Positions 35,210-44,170 of a stretch of 64,000 bases of DNA are shown here, one piece after another. Position 1 is the stretch's first letter. Every line of letters begins with the position of its first letter. Made by a program: the position numbers and the translations under genes. Source of the DNA: Chloroflexota bacterium (GTDB lineage: Bacteria > Chloroflexota > Anaerolineae > J036 > Brachytrichaceae); NCBI GenBank assembly GCA_023382055.1, contig JAMCQN010000177.1, forward strand, positions 1-64,000, in the 5' to 3' direction. The notes under the pieces are model-generated. The model saw nothing but the letters and a program-made list of their open reading frames with translations, was not told where the DNA came from and ran no database searches.

Positions 35210-37333
35210 ATGAGCAGAAATGGTTGGATAGCCCTTGTGGCGGGCCTGGTTGTGGCCTGTTTGTGTCTCAGTCTGTGCAGCGGCGCCTTTATTATCGGTA
35301 CCGTGATCTTGCGCAACCAGCCTGCCAGACCAGCGGTGGCTGTGACTGCGCTGATACCTCGTCCAACTGCAGCGCCGACCACAACCCCGCGGCCGGTTCA
35401 GAGGGCGCCGTTGCCAACCGCACAATCCTCGACGCAGTCATCGACACGGGAGACTACGGCGACTATGACGACAACGCTCGCGCTGGATCCTGTCTTGACC
35501 GAGACGCTGCCGCCTGAGAATCTCTCCGATCTGGCAATCCGGTTCAAGGGTGTGTCGCCACAGCAGGCCGTGGTCACCTGCACGCAGCAATCGAAGGGCT
35601 ACGACGTGGGCGCCACGCGCCAGTTCATCCTGAGCAACCAGGATGCCAATAGCGAGTTCACGATCACGGCGGTTTTGAAGTACAAGACGCAATACGCTTA
35701 TATGTGGGTTGAAACGGCGCCCGACAAGCTGTCCATCAATTCTACAAATCTACGCCGTGCCGCCGATCAATTCACGAATAAAATCCTGCCTACTGACCGC
35801 GCATTCTTCGGTGATGAAGGCATAGGCGTTGATTGCGACCCGCACCTCTACATTTTGCATGCCAGCGGAGTAGGCAGCACGGTCGGCGGTTACTTCTCAT
35901 CCCCGGACAGTTACACACGGGCAGTGCGTCCAGACTCGAACGAGGCGAAAATGTTCGTCGTGAATGCGGAGCCGGGATACAACGGCTCCGACCCCGGCAG
36001 CGCCAGCTATATGAGCACACTGGCGCATGAATATCAACACATGATCAGCTTCCACCAGGTGCACGCGTCCGCGTTATGGCTGGAGGAAGGCGCCGCGCAA
36101 TTGGCTGAGCGTCTGAACGGATACGCCGATGAAGTTGGTACCGTCTATTCATTCGCCAGCGCGCCAGATACACAACTGAATACATGGTCCGAAGGCAGCG
36201 CCGGGGAAAACAGCGCGCATTATGGCGGCGGCTATCTGTTCTGGTCTTACCTGTACGATCGTTTTGGCCCCGATGTCACTCGAAAACTCGCGCACACCCA
36301 TGAACGCAGCATCCCGGCGTTCATGGCGACGCTGGCTTCCGCCGGAATTACCAGTCCCGATACTGGAAACCCCTATGTCTTCCAGGACCTGTTTGCCGAC
36401 TGGGTGATCGCCAATTACATGGGCACGCAGAAGATGAACAAGTCGGACCAGAGCAACCGATATAACTATACAGAGACCAGCGTACCGCCCATGTCGACCT
36501 ATGCCAACCTGACGAGCGCAGATTATCCCTATGACACGACGGATCAGGTAAACCAATATGGGACGCACTATATCGAATTGAAGGGTGATTCCCCGGTGAC
36601 ACTGCAATTCACCGGCTCAACGTCGGTTCCATTATTGCCGATGGATGACACCACGAACCAGTTCTGGTGGTCGAATCGCGCCGACGCCAGCGATACTCGT
36701 ATGACGCGGGAGGTTGACCTGACGAAGGTCGGCAGCGCCACCTTGAAATTCCGCGCCTGGTACCGTATCGAGACAGACTACGATTACGGCTACGTCAGTG
36801 CATCCACAGACAATGGCGCGACATGGAAGATACTGGATACCACGACGTGCACGTCCACAAATCCAAATGGCTCGAACCTTGGATGTGGTTATACTGGCTC
36901 ATCCGGAGACGGCGGATCGCCCCAGTGGGTTGATGAAAGCGCGGATCTGAGCCCATACGCCGGCAAGAAAATCCTGCTGCGTTTCGAGGTCGTCACCGAT
37001 GCTGGAGTCAACCGCGAAGGTCTGGCGATCGATGATATCCAGATACCGGAGATTGGCTTCAAAGACGGCGCAAGCAGCGACACGGGTTGGAAGAGCGAAG
37101 GATTTGTGCGCACGGACAACATACTGCCGCAATTCTGGAGCATCCAGATGATCGTGACGAAGAAAGATGGCACGACTACCCTGGTGCGCATCCCCCTGAC
37201 AGACAACGCCGGCACAGCAAAGCTTGATTTCGGCGCTGCAGGAGCCGGCGCGATCAACAAGGCTATTCTGGCCATATCAGCGACCACACTGGTTGTCACC
37301 GAGCCCGGCAGCTTCGAGCTCTCGGTGAAGTGA
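35210..37333 (+). CDS. Secreted or anchored M6-like zinc metalloprotease
   Basis: 707 residues. A hydrophobic N-terminal segment (residues 5-32) acts as signal or anchor and is followed by a Pro/Thr/Ala-rich linker of about 55 residues. The zinc site HEYQH (His273, Glu274, His277) is followed by WLEEGAAQLAE, whose Glu is the likely third ligand, as in the M6 immune-inhibitor-A group. C-terminal to it are beta-sandwich regions resembling immune-inhibitor-A or MAM-like modules (WWSNRADASDTRMTREVDL, GYVSASTDNGATW). It probably digests extracellular protein. GAAGGT precedes the ATG and overlaps the pheT stop, suggesting translational coupling, an odd pairing in function. Confidence 0.87.
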   Translation: MSRNGWIALVAGLVVACLCLSLCSGAFIIGTVILRNQPARPAVAVTALIPRPTAAPTTTPRPVQRAPLPTAQSSTQSSTRETTATMTTTLALDPVLTETLPPENLSDLAIRFKGVSPQQAVVTCTQQSKGYDVGATRQFILSNQDANSEFTITAVLKYKTQYAYMWVETAPDKLSINSTNLRRAADQFTNKILPTDRAFFGDEGIGVDCDPHLYILHASGVGSTVGGYFSSPDSYTRAVRPDSNEAKMFVVNAEPGYNGSDPGSASYMSTLAHEYQHMISFHQVHASALWLEEGAAQLAERLNGYADEVGTVYSFASAPDTQLNTWSEGSAGENSAHYGGGYLFWSYLYDRFGPDVTRKLAHTHERSIPAFMATLASAGITSPDTGNPYVFQDLFADWVIANYMGTQKMNKSDQSNRYNYTETSVPPMSTYANLTSADYPYDTTDQVNQYGTHYIELKGDSPVTLQFTGSTSVPLLPMDDTTNQFWWSNRADASDTRMTREVDLTKVGSATLKFRAWYRIETDYDYGYVSASTDNGATWKILDTTTCTSTNPNGSNLGCGYTGSSGDGGSPQWVDESADLSPYAGKKILLRFEVVTDAGVNREGLAIDDIQIPEIGFKDGASSDTGWKSEGFVRTDNILPQFWSIQMIVTKKDGTTTLVRIPLTDNAGTAKLDFGAAGAGAINKAILAISATTLVVTEPGSFELSVK

Positions 37334-37452
37334 TGGTTTAGCGCGACCACAATTTACCGCGTGATGCGGCCGGGGTTGTGCCGGCGCGCCGGGCCATGCA
37401 CGGCTGACGATGGTACTATGATGAATTCGGGCAATATAAAGAGGTAAACACA

Positions 37453-38541
37453 ATGGATAACTTCGGAATTCTCGGTGTCATCGGTTGGGCGCTGATCTTC
37501 GGATTGGTCGCTTATATACTTTATGTCGGTTCGCAGCGCGCGCAGGGGCGCGCCGTCAAATACTCCGTGACGTTGATTGCGCTGCTGGTGGTTGGCGGTC
37601 TCGGTCTTAATATTGTCGGCAATGGTCTGGTGTTTATCCAGCCGCAGGAGCGCGGTGTCGTGATCAGCGCCCTCAGTCCGGTTGGGTATCGCGGGCCGTC
37701 TCTGAGTCCCGGGCTGCATTTCATCGTGCCGTTTGCCGAGAGCGTCAAGCGCTACAGCATCGCGCAGCAAGCCTATACCATGTCGAAGACCCCGACCGAA
37801 GGTCAGGTCCAAGGCGACGACTCCGTTACGGCGCGAACCTCCGACGGCCAGTTGATCTACATCGACGCGACGGTGCAGTACCAGGTTGATCCAGATCGTG
37901 TCATCGATCTCTATGTCAAGTGGCAGGATCGCTTCACCAATGACTTCGTGCGCCCGCAATCTCGCGCTATCGTTTACAACCAGGCCGCCTCCTATAAAGT
38001 GGAGGAGGTTTACAGTACCAAACGCGACGAGTTGAAGCAGCGAATTACGGACGAATTGGCCTCCGTTTTTCAGCATGACGGCCTGAAACTCACCTCTTTT
38101 CTGTTGCGCAATGTCACGTTCAGCGATGAGTATGCTCAGTCGATCGAGCAGAAGCAGATTGCGCAGCAGAACGCCGAGAAGGCCAAGTTCCTGGTGCAAT
38201 CGGAACAGCAGGAAGCTGAACGCGTGCGCGTGCAGGCTAAGGGCCAAGCCGACGCGACGATCTCGAGGGCGCAGGGCGACGCAGAGTCGCAGGTCATCCG
38301 CGCTAAAGCGGAAGCTCAGGCGCTGGGTCTGATCTCTTCGGCGCTGAAGGATAACCCGGACCTGCTGACCTACCAGTACATCACTAAACTGTCACCTAAC
38401 GTGCAGACCATTCTGCTGCCCAGCAATCAGCCCTTCCTGCTGGACCCCAAAACATTTCTCAACAACCAGCCGGTGGTAACGATTACCCCGACAATTACGG
38501 CGCCTCCGGTCATTTCCCCGACTGTGCCAATTACCCGGTAA
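37453..38541 (+). CDS. SPFH/band 7 (prohibitin-like) membrane protein
   Basis: 362 residues. Two N-terminal hydrophobic segments (about 5-27 and 38-58) precede an SPFH domain (about 60-235) with QPQERGVVISALSP, GLHFIVPFAESV, and QVDPDRVIDLYVKW. A long Ala/Glu/Gln-rich coiled coil follows (about 235-300, AEKAKFLVQSEQQEAERV). The C-terminus is Pro/Thr-rich. Family members scaffold membrane microdomains or control membrane proteases. GAGGT lies nine bases before the ATG. A bidirectional terminator ends the gene. Confidence 0.93.
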   Translation: MDNFGILGVIGWALIFGLVAYILYVGSQRAQGRAVKYSVTLIALLVVGGLGLNIVGNGLVFIQPQERGVVISALSPVGYRGPSLSPGLHFIVPFAESVKRYSIAQQAYTMSKTPTEGQVQGDDSVTARTSDGQLIYIDATVQYQVDPDRVIDLYVKWQDRFTNDFVRPQSRAIVYNQAASYKVEEVYSTKRDELKQRITDELASVFQHDGLKLTSFLLRNVTFSDEYAQSIEQKQIAQQNAEKAKFLVQSEQQEAERVRVQAKGQADATISRAQGDAESQVIRAKAEAQALGLISSALKDNPDLLTYQYITKLSPNVQTILLPSNQPFLLDPKTFLNNQPVVTITPTITAPPVISPTVPITR

Positions 38542-38551
38542 CAGGCAACGG

Positions 38552-38588
38552 AAAAGAGCTGACCCTGTCACATTGGATCAGCTCTTTT
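38552..38588. terminator. Bidirectional intrinsic terminator
   Basis: Perfect 11-bp arms AAAAGAGCTGA (38552-38562) and TCAGCTCTTTT (38578-38588). A/T ends allow termination of both the SPFH gene and the convergent small YtxH-like gene. Confidence 0.8.
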
Positions 38589-38615
38589 ATTTTCATTGAG
38601 CGTGTCAGCCTGGGT

Positions 38616-38852
38616 CTACTCGCTCGAACCCTCTTCTTCCGATACGTCGCCGCGCATCTGAGACAGTTGCGACTCCAGTTCGGCTCGGCGCGCCGCAGAT
38701 GCACGCCGGCCTTCCTCCAGAATAATCTTGACTTCACGGCGGATGTCCGCCCGGATCGATTCACCCGACTTAGGTGTGCTGACCAGAATTGCTGCGGCGC
38801 CGACGATTGCGCCGAAGATCGCCCCACACATGAAGCTGAATATCTTATTCAT
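38616..38852 (-). CDS. YtxH-like small membrane protein
   Basis: 78 residues. One N-terminal membrane segment with Gly/Ala spacing (MCGAIFGAIVGAAAILV), then STPKSGESIRADI, which is the signature of the YtxH family, and a charged helical C-terminus (EEGRRASAARRAELESQL). Family members are stress-related but poorly understood. The start at 38852 follows GGAGG by eight bases; a longer frame to 38915 lacks a site. It converges on the SPFH gene. The 170 bases from here to the next gene show nothing else recognisable. Confidence 0.85.
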   Translation of the reverse strand: MNKIFSFMCGAIFGAIVGAAAILVSTPKSGESIRADIRREVKIILEEGRRASAARRAELESQLSQMRGDVSEEEGSSE

Positions 38853-39025
38853 CGCGTTCACCTCCGGATGCCGCCGATATGACTCGGCAGCAGCCCTGTC
38901 TTTACATTTACACAAAATGAATTATAAACTTGAGAGTGAGCTTTGCAGTCCGTATGGTCCTGTGCTGATGGATCGTATGGAAATCGCCTCGATCACGTGA
39001 ATTCTCAGGAGTGTAAACAATCAAG

Positions 39026-40138
39026 ATGAGTATGCATCGTTTGCAGAAGCTTCAGGAGTTGCAGCGCAATGCCGGCATAGACTGCGTCGCAATCGTGCCT
39101 GGAGCGAATATGCTCTACTTCACGGGTGTCCATTATCATCTGAGTGAGCGGCCCATTATCGCTATCTTCCCTGCATCGGCTGGCGTTCAACCCGCACTGA
39201 TTGTGCCTGCATTTGAAGCGGGCAAAGCCCTGAATGGCCCGTTCCGGATTGACTGGCGCGTCTACAGCTATATGGACGGACAGGATCCTCAAACCGCAGC
39301 GGACCAGGCCGTAACCGACCTCGGCCTTGATGGGCGCGCCATCGGCGTTGAGCCGACTGCGATGCGCATCCTCGAATCATCGTTAATCAGCCACAGGGCA
39401 GCGCAGGCCAGGATGACCTCTGCGGTGGATATCCTCAAGCAAATGCGCATGACCAAAGATGACGACGAACTGGCGCGTATGCGCCGCGCCGCAAAAGTGC
39501 CGGAACGTGTTCTGGCCGAAGCGATCAAACGGCTGAAGCCCGGCATGACCGAGCGCGAAGCGGCCGGTGTGTTCATGAGCGTCTCGTTCGAGCAAAATCC
39601 CCAGGAGCCTGCATCGCCTCCGCTGGTGCAGACCGGCCTCAGCGCGGCATTTCCGCATGCGTTTGCGGGCGGGCGCGCCATACAACCCGGTGATCTCATG
39701 GTTGTCGACTTCGGCGCTGTCGTGGAAGATTACGGGTCGGATATTACACGCACCATCGCCGTCGGCGGTGAACCCTCTGATGAGATGAAGCGCGTTTATG
39801 AAGTTGTGAGACAGGCGAACGCGGCTGGCCGCGCAGCGGTGCGGCCGGGGATCCTGGCCGAGGATGTGGACAGGGCGGCGCGCGAGGTGATCGAGCAGGC
39901 CGGTTACGGACGGTATTTCACCCATCGCACCGGTCACGGCCTGGGCCTGGAGGGACACGAAGCGCCCTATATGGTAAAGGGCGATAAGACTGTGCTGCAG
40001 CCTGGCATGACATTCACCGTCGAACCCGGTATCTACATCGAGGGGAAAGGCGGCGTGCGTATCGAGGATGACATGGTGGTCACCGACGACGGCGGCGAGA
40101 GCCTGACGACTTTTTCCCGTGATCTGATCGTCGCGTGA
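39026..40138 (+). CDS. M24 family aminopeptidase (Xaa-Pro peptidase-like)
   Basis: 370 residues. A creatinase-like N-terminal domain (1-125) precedes the pita-bread catalytic domain. The dinuclear metal ligands are visible in order: Asp in VVDFGAVVEDYGSD (two Asp), His in HRTGHGLGLEGHE, Glu in FTVEPGIYIEG, and Glu in VRIEDDMVV. These are all five family residues, so activity against Xaa-Pro peptides is plausible. A GGAG lies 13 bases before the ATG; a second ATG is two codons later. It is followed by an ATP-grasp-like gene in a GTGA stop-start overlap, so the two are coupled. Confidence 0.93.
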   Translation: MSMHRLQKLQELQRNAGIDCVAIVPGANMLYFTGVHYHLSERPIIAIFPASAGVQPALIVPAFEAGKALNGPFRIDWRVYSYMDGQDPQTAADQAVTDLGLDGRAIGVEPTAMRILESSLISHRAAQARMTSAVDILKQMRMTKDDDELARMRRAAKVPERVLAEAIKRLKPGMTEREAAGVFMSVSFEQNPQEPASPPLVQTGLSAAFPHAFAGGRAIQPGDLMVVDFGAVVEDYGSDITRTIAVGGEPSDEMKRVYEVVRQANAAGRAAVRPGILAEDVDRAAREVIEQAGYGRYFTHRTGHGLGLEGHEAPYMVKGDKTVLQPGMTFTVEPGIYIEGKGGVRIEDDMVVTDDGGESLTTFSRDLIVA

Positions 40139-41037
40139 AGACGGATTTACTGATCATCTGGTCGTGGGAACATGATGCTGATTTCCTCAGTATCCTGCAG
40201 GCAGCTTGTGTGGCGCGCGGCCTGTCTGTTCGCATGGTCGGCCCGCAAGGCCTGCCCACGCTTACAGATGATCTCTATTCCGGGCGCATCGACGCCTATA
40301 TCGCCATCGATCGCGCCTGGGACTGGGGCGGGGAATACGCGCGCCATTGCGATACGGTGAAGCAGCGCGGGTTTATTCTTCTTAACGACTACGACCTGGT
40401 GCGGCGCGCCTGGCACAAGCCGACGATGCATTATGAGTTGATTGCTCATGGCCTCTCGGCGCCTTATATGATCGTGCTGCCTGCCTACGATGCCACGCCG
40501 GAGATACCACGGGTTGATCTGTCGCCTGTCGGCGGCTGTTTTTCCGTCAAGGGCGCGCACAGCGGCGGCAGCGGCGTGCTGCCGCCGGCGCATACTTGGG
40601 AAGATGCGGCAGCCAGGCGCCGCGAGTGGCCTTCAGACGAAACAATAGTGCAGACCTGGGTTGAGCCACGGCTGATGGGCAGGCGCAGGGCATGGTTTCG
40701 CATCTTTTACGCTTGCGGCAGCACTTTCCTATGCTGGGCCGATGACCTGACTCACGACCAGAATCCCGTCACCCCGGAAGAGGAAAGCCAGTACCGCCTG
40801 CATGTGCTGCGCGGCATCACGCAGCAAATTGCGGGCCTGTGCCGCTTGAATGTGTTCTCCACTGAGATCGCGCTGGACCAGCACAACGTATGGCAGGTGG
40901 TTGACTATGTCAACGAGCCCTGCGACTATCGCTTGAAATCCAAGGTTGCTAATGGAGTGCCGGACAAGGTCGTCGTCGCCATTGCGGATAGAATTGCCGG
41001 CTGGGTACAGCGTCAGGCGCCTGGAAGGTCACTTTGA
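40135..41037 (+). CDS. ATP-grasp-like protein
   Basis: 300 residues with GTG start overlapping the upstream stop. The order of motifs fits an ATP-grasp ligase: an N-terminal Rossmann-like domain with VRMVGPQGLPTL, a preATP region with DYDLVRRAWHKPTMHYELIAHG, a Gly/Ser-rich loop SVKGAHSGGSGVL where ATP phosphates bind, and a metal-binding end STEIALDQHNVWQVVDYVNEP. No family with known substrate was recognised; RimK- and glutathione-synthase-type enzymes are the closest in layout. It would join an acid and an amine using ATP. Coupling with a dipeptidase-type M24 enzyme is notable. Confidence 0.7.
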   Translation: MKTDLLIIWSWEHDADFLSILQAACVARGLSVRMVGPQGLPTLTDDLYSGRIDAYIAIDRAWDWGGEYARHCDTVKQRGFILLNDYDLVRRAWHKPTMHYELIAHGLSAPYMIVLPAYDATPEIPRVDLSPVGGCFSVKGAHSGGSGVLPPAHTWEDAAARRREWPSDETIVQTWVEPRLMGRRRAWFRIFYACGSTFLCWADDLTHDQNPVTPEEESQYRLHVLRGITQQIAGLCRLNVFSTEIALDQHNVWQVVDYVNEPCDYRLKSKVANGVPDKVVVAIADRIAGWVQRQAPGRSL

Positions 41038-41062
41038 CATGACACTCACCGTCAGCTAGAAT
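41034..41062 (+). promoter_or_regulatory. Sigma70 promoter of the S1-domain gene
   Basis: TTGACA (41034-41039), which is a perfect -35 box, a 17-base spacer and TAGAAT (41057-41062). It overlaps the stop codon of the ATP-grasp-like gene. The start near 41069 leaves a 42-base leader containing GAGGAG. Confidence 0.75.
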
Positions 41063-41110
41063 AAACTGTCTACGTGATCTGTCAAGAAGTATGTCTAGAG
41101 GAGTTTCCCC

Positions 41111-42097
41111 GTGAGTAACGAAGTAACTACTGCACCGCAGGAGGAAGGCGGCATCCAGGAAAATGCCGCCGCTGCCCCTGTAACTGCACTGGAGGACCTG
41201 CGCCCGCGCATGGCCTTCAAAGGCAAGGTGAGCCGCATCGATCTCGGCGGCGCCTTTGTCAATATCGGACTCGAGGTCGAAGGTTTTATCCATATCTCGC
41301 GTATCGTCAGCGCGGTACAGAATCCGGTCACGCGAGTCGCTGAGGTATTAAGCATCGGCGATGACGTCGATGTCTATATCGCGGCGGTTAACCCGACCAT
41401 GAAGCGCATCGATCTGACGATGGCGCGGCCGGCTACGTACGACTGGGCCGATCTGCGCGTCGGGATGAAAATCCGGAGCGCCCGCGTGGTCGCGCTGGAA
41501 AGCTTCGGCGCCTTCGTCGACATCGATGGCCCCAAACACGGCTTAGTTCCGTTTAACCTGATGCCAAAGGGCCAGCGCCCCAAGGTGGGCGATGATCTGG
41601 AGGCCGTGTGGGTGATCGAGGTCAGCGAAGACAAACGCCGTATCGGCCTGACCATGATCGAACCGCCTGCGCTGCCGTGGGAGAGCATCCATCGCGGCGA
41701 CGTGGTGAAGGGCGTTGTGACCCGTGTGGAGCGCAAAGGGGCGTTCATCGACATCGGCGCCGAGCGCGAAGGTCTGATACGCTCCTCGGCATTTGGCTCC
41801 GGCTTTGTCAACGTCAGCGATTTCGTGACGGTGGGCGAGCAGGTGTCGGCGCGCGTCGTGAAGGTTGATGCTCCGAAGAAGCAGATCGATCTGGCTATGG
41901 AAGGTATCGATCCGGATGACTTCACGCTGTCCTCAGGTCCTGAAGAGGAACTCAGCCCTATGGCCGCAGCGCTGCAGAAGGCGACTCGCGGTCGCCGCAG
42001 CGGTTGGAGCGAAACCAGCGGCAGGGGCGGTAAGAAAGGCCGCGAACAGGATGATATCCTGGCGCGCACCATGCAGCAATTGCAGCGTAACAAATAA
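41111..42097 (+). CDS. Protein with three S1 RNA-binding domains (RpsA-like)
   Basis: 328 residues, GTG start with GAGGAG seven bases upstream. Three S1 OB-fold repeats are visible at about 31-107, 108-183 and 184-265, with AFVNIGLEVEGFIHIS, AFVDIDGPKHGLVPF, and AFIDIGAEREGLIRSS. The C-terminus is basic and Gly/Arg-rich. It may be ribosomal protein S1 in the reduced form seen in Gram-positive-like phyla, or an S1-type regulator; the number of repeats does not decide. A consensus promoter lies upstream and a terminator downstream, so it is a separate unit before lysS. Confidence 0.87.
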   Translation: MSNEVTTAPQEEGGIQENAAAAPVTALEDLRPRMAFKGKVSRIDLGGAFVNIGLEVEGFIHISRIVSAVQNPVTRVAEVLSIGDDVDVYIAAVNPTMKRIDLTMARPATYDWADLRVGMKIRSARVVALESFGAFVDIDGPKHGLVPFNLMPKGQRPKVGDDLEAVWVIEVSEDKRRIGLTMIEPPALPWESIHRGDVVKGVVTRVERKGAFIDIGAEREGLIRSSAFGSGFVNVSDFVTVGEQVSARVVKVDAPKKQIDLAMEGIDPDDFTLSSGPEEELSPMAAALQKATRGRRSGWSETSGRGGKKGREQDDILARTMQQLQRNK

Positions 42098-42179
42098 ACC
42101 CTAACCTGCGAGCCGCGCCGTCCAGCGCAGGCCGGAGATTATTTCGAACTTCGTTCCACGGATCGCGGAGCGTCGGAGG

Positions 42180-42212
42180 GGCGGAATCTTTTAAGATTTC
42201 GCCTCGCTTTTT
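42180..42212 (+). terminator. Intrinsic terminator of the S1-domain gene
   Basis: Arms GGCGGAATCTT (42180-42190) and AAGATTTCGCC (42193-42203) with one G-T pair are followed by TCGCTTTTT. It lies about 85 bases after the stop and just before the lysS promoter. Confidence 0.7.
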
Positions 42213-42236
42213 ATCTCGATAACGCCGCCCATTGGG

Positions 42237-42242
42237 TACAAT
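42237..42242 (+). promoter_or_regulatory. -10 box of a leaderless lysS promoter
   Basis: TACAAT lies eight bases before the lysS ATG. No ribosome binding site fits in that space and the -35 region is poor. The same spacing precedes pheT. Confidence 0.5.
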
Positions 42243-42250
42243 TCACCCTT

Positions 42251-43816
42251 ATGGACTACACCGAAGTTGAACGCGACCGTTTGTCAAAACTGCAGAAACT
42301 GAAAGATGCCGGGATCGACCCTTACCCGCCTCGACAGCAATACATCGATGTGCGCCGCATGGCGGTTGATGCCACCAGGGTTGTGCTGAACTGGCGTGAT
42401 GCTCTGCCTGCTCAGAACGACGATGAGCGCCAGAAGACGTTGCACCAGGGCGACCCCACTCGGATTGCCATTATGGGGCGCGTTGTGGCCAGGCGCATCA
42501 TGGGCAAGGCCAGCTTCGCGCAGGTTGAGGATGGCAGCGGGCGCATCCAGCTCTATGCGCGCATCGGTGAGGACTCCATCGACGCTGAATCGTTTGAGCG
42601 CTTCAAAGACCTCGACCTGGGCGACTTCATCGAGGCATACGGGAGCATGTTCATCACCCGTACCGGTGAGCCGACCCTGCGGATGACCACCTGGAATTTA
42701 TTGAGCAAGTCAATCAGCCCATTGCCGCTTGCCAAAGAGGAAAAACAGCCGGATGGCACAGTCAAGCGCTACAGCGCATTCACCGATCCTGAGTTGCGCT
42801 ATCGGCAGAGATACGCCGACCTGGCGGTAAATCCCGAGGTGCGCGAGACATTCCGTACGCGCGCCAGGATCATCAAGTACCTGCGCGAATTTCTGGATGA
42901 GCACTGTTTTCTTGAGGTTGAGACGCCGGTGCTGCAGCCGCTCTATGGCGGCGCAGCAGCGCGGCCGTTTATAACCCATCACAACCAACTCGACCAGGAT
43001 CTGTACCTGCGGATTTCGTTCGAGCTTTATCTCAAACGCCTGCTGGTTGGCGGCATCGAGCGCGTGTATGAGATCGGGCGCGACTTCCGCAACGAAGGCG
43101 TGAGTTTCAAGCACAACCCGGAGTTTACGCAGTTGGAGTTTTATATGGCTTATGCCGACTTCAACACCATCATGCGTTTGACCGAACAGATGGTGCAGTA
43201 TGTGGCTAAGCGCGTCCTGCCGGGCAGCATCGCCCGTTTCCGCGGCCACACGATTGACCTGTCGCAGCCGTGGGAACGATTCACGCTGCGCGAAGCGGTC
43301 ATGAAATACACCGGCCTCGATTACACCCTGTACCCGGATGCTGAATCGCTCGAACAGGCGATCAAAGATCATGGCCTTACGCTGGGCTCCGTCAAGACGC
43401 GCGGTAAGCTGATCGACGGCCTGGTTGGCGATTACGTGGAAAAGAATCTGGTGAATCCGACGTTTCTCTATGACTACCCGCGCGACGTATCGCCACTGGC
43501 GAAGAGCAAGCACGACGACCCGACGACGGTTGAGCGTTTTGAGGGTTTTATCGGCGGGATTGAGTTGTGCAACGCTTTCAGCGAGTTGAATGATCCACTC
43601 GATCAGGAGCAGCGTTTTCTTGAGGAAACCATCGGCGCGAAAATGGGCGACGATGAGGCGAATCCGCTCGACGAAGATTATCTGCGCGCCATGCGCTACG
43701 GTATGCCCCCCAACGGCGGGTTTGGCATGGGTATCGATCGCCTGACCATGGTGTTCACCAATAGCGATTCAATCCGCGACGTCATACTCTTCCCTCATCT
43801 GAGAAAAGACGAGTAG
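42251..43816 (+). CDS. lysS: Lysine-tRNA ligase, class II
   Basis: 521 residues. Charges tRNA-Lys. The anticodon-binding OB domain (about 70-175, VVARRIMGKASFAQVEDGSG) is followed by the class II core. Motif 2 is in RDFRNEGVSFKHNPEFTQLEFY and motif 3 in GFGMGIDRLTMVF. The specificity helix region KYLREFLDEHCFLEVETPVLQ is present. There is no unusual insertion or truncation. The gene is probably translated from a leaderless mRNA, given the -10 box eight bases before the ATG. The following 354 bases are non-coding and full of inverted repeats. Confidence 0.98.
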   Translation: MDYTEVERDRLSKLQKLKDAGIDPYPPRQQYIDVRRMAVDATRVVLNWRDALPAQNDDERQKTLHQGDPTRIAIMGRVVARRIMGKASFAQVEDGSGRIQLYARIGEDSIDAESFERFKDLDLGDFIEAYGSMFITRTGEPTLRMTTWNLLSKSISPLPLAKEEKQPDGTVKRYSAFTDPELRYRQRYADLAVNPEVRETFRTRARIIKYLREFLDEHCFLEVETPVLQPLYGGAAARPFITHHNQLDQDLYLRISFELYLKRLLVGGIERVYEIGRDFRNEGVSFKHNPEFTQLEFYMAYADFNTIMRLTEQMVQYVAKRVLPGSIARFRGHTIDLSQPWERFTLREAVMKYTGLDYTLYPDAESLEQAIKDHGLTLGSVKTRGKLIDGLVGDYVEKNLVNPTFLYDYPRDVSPLAKSKHDDPTTVERFEGFIGGIELCNAFSELNDPLDQEQRFLEETIGAKMGDDEANPLDEDYLRAMRYGMPPNGGFGMGIDRLTMVFTNSDSIRDVILFPHLRKDE

Positions 43817-44170
43817 GAGAAAAATCGCCCGGTGGCTGACAGCAGTAGTTGGAACACGTAGCATGCCCTTGCGGAGGGTGCGACCAGGCATTGTGGCTTA
43901 CTGTCCGACCTTCCGCAAGGTTCAGGGCGCGCTTGACGACTCACTGGCTCATCCGAAAATTCTTTACGCATGCTCAAAGCCCCGTCTCGGATTCTGTTGG
44001 CGATATTGGTTTCGAGAACCCAGACTCCCGGAATCTCCGAGATTCCGGGAGTCTATGCGCGACCAACAGAATCCGTCTCGGGGCGCTTTTGCCGAGATTA
44101 CGCCCCGTGGACGGGGCTACGAACGCATACAAAAACCATCGGATGAATGACCGACGCCCTGCTGTGCTTT
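43817..44170. repeat. Gene-free stretch with nested inverted repeats
   Basis: The gap between the lysS stop and the convergent rny stop holds four inverted repeats. The first has 13-bp arms at 43867-43879 and 43908-43920 with one wobble. The second is an outer pair of 21-base arms at 43980-44000 and 44063-44083 with four central mismatches. Inside it is a perfect 16-bp palindrome with a 1-base centre at 44022-44054. The fourth is GCCCCGT/ACGGGGC at 44102-44117. TCATCCGA near 43948 has an inverted match near 44142. There is no open frame with family features and no tRNA. It could be a miniature mobile element, a structured RNA or a strong bidirectional terminator. Confidence 0.75.

Noticed and set aside
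37354-38247. 297-codon minus-strand frame opposite the SPFH gene
   Set aside because: It mirrors the SPFH gene; the plus-strand product has recognisable domains and a ribosome binding site.
43817-44170. tRNA or other known RNA gene in the lysS-rny gap
   Set aside because: No T-loop GGTTCGAATCC-type box, CCA end or cloverleaf spacing; no tmRNA, SRP or RNase P signature.
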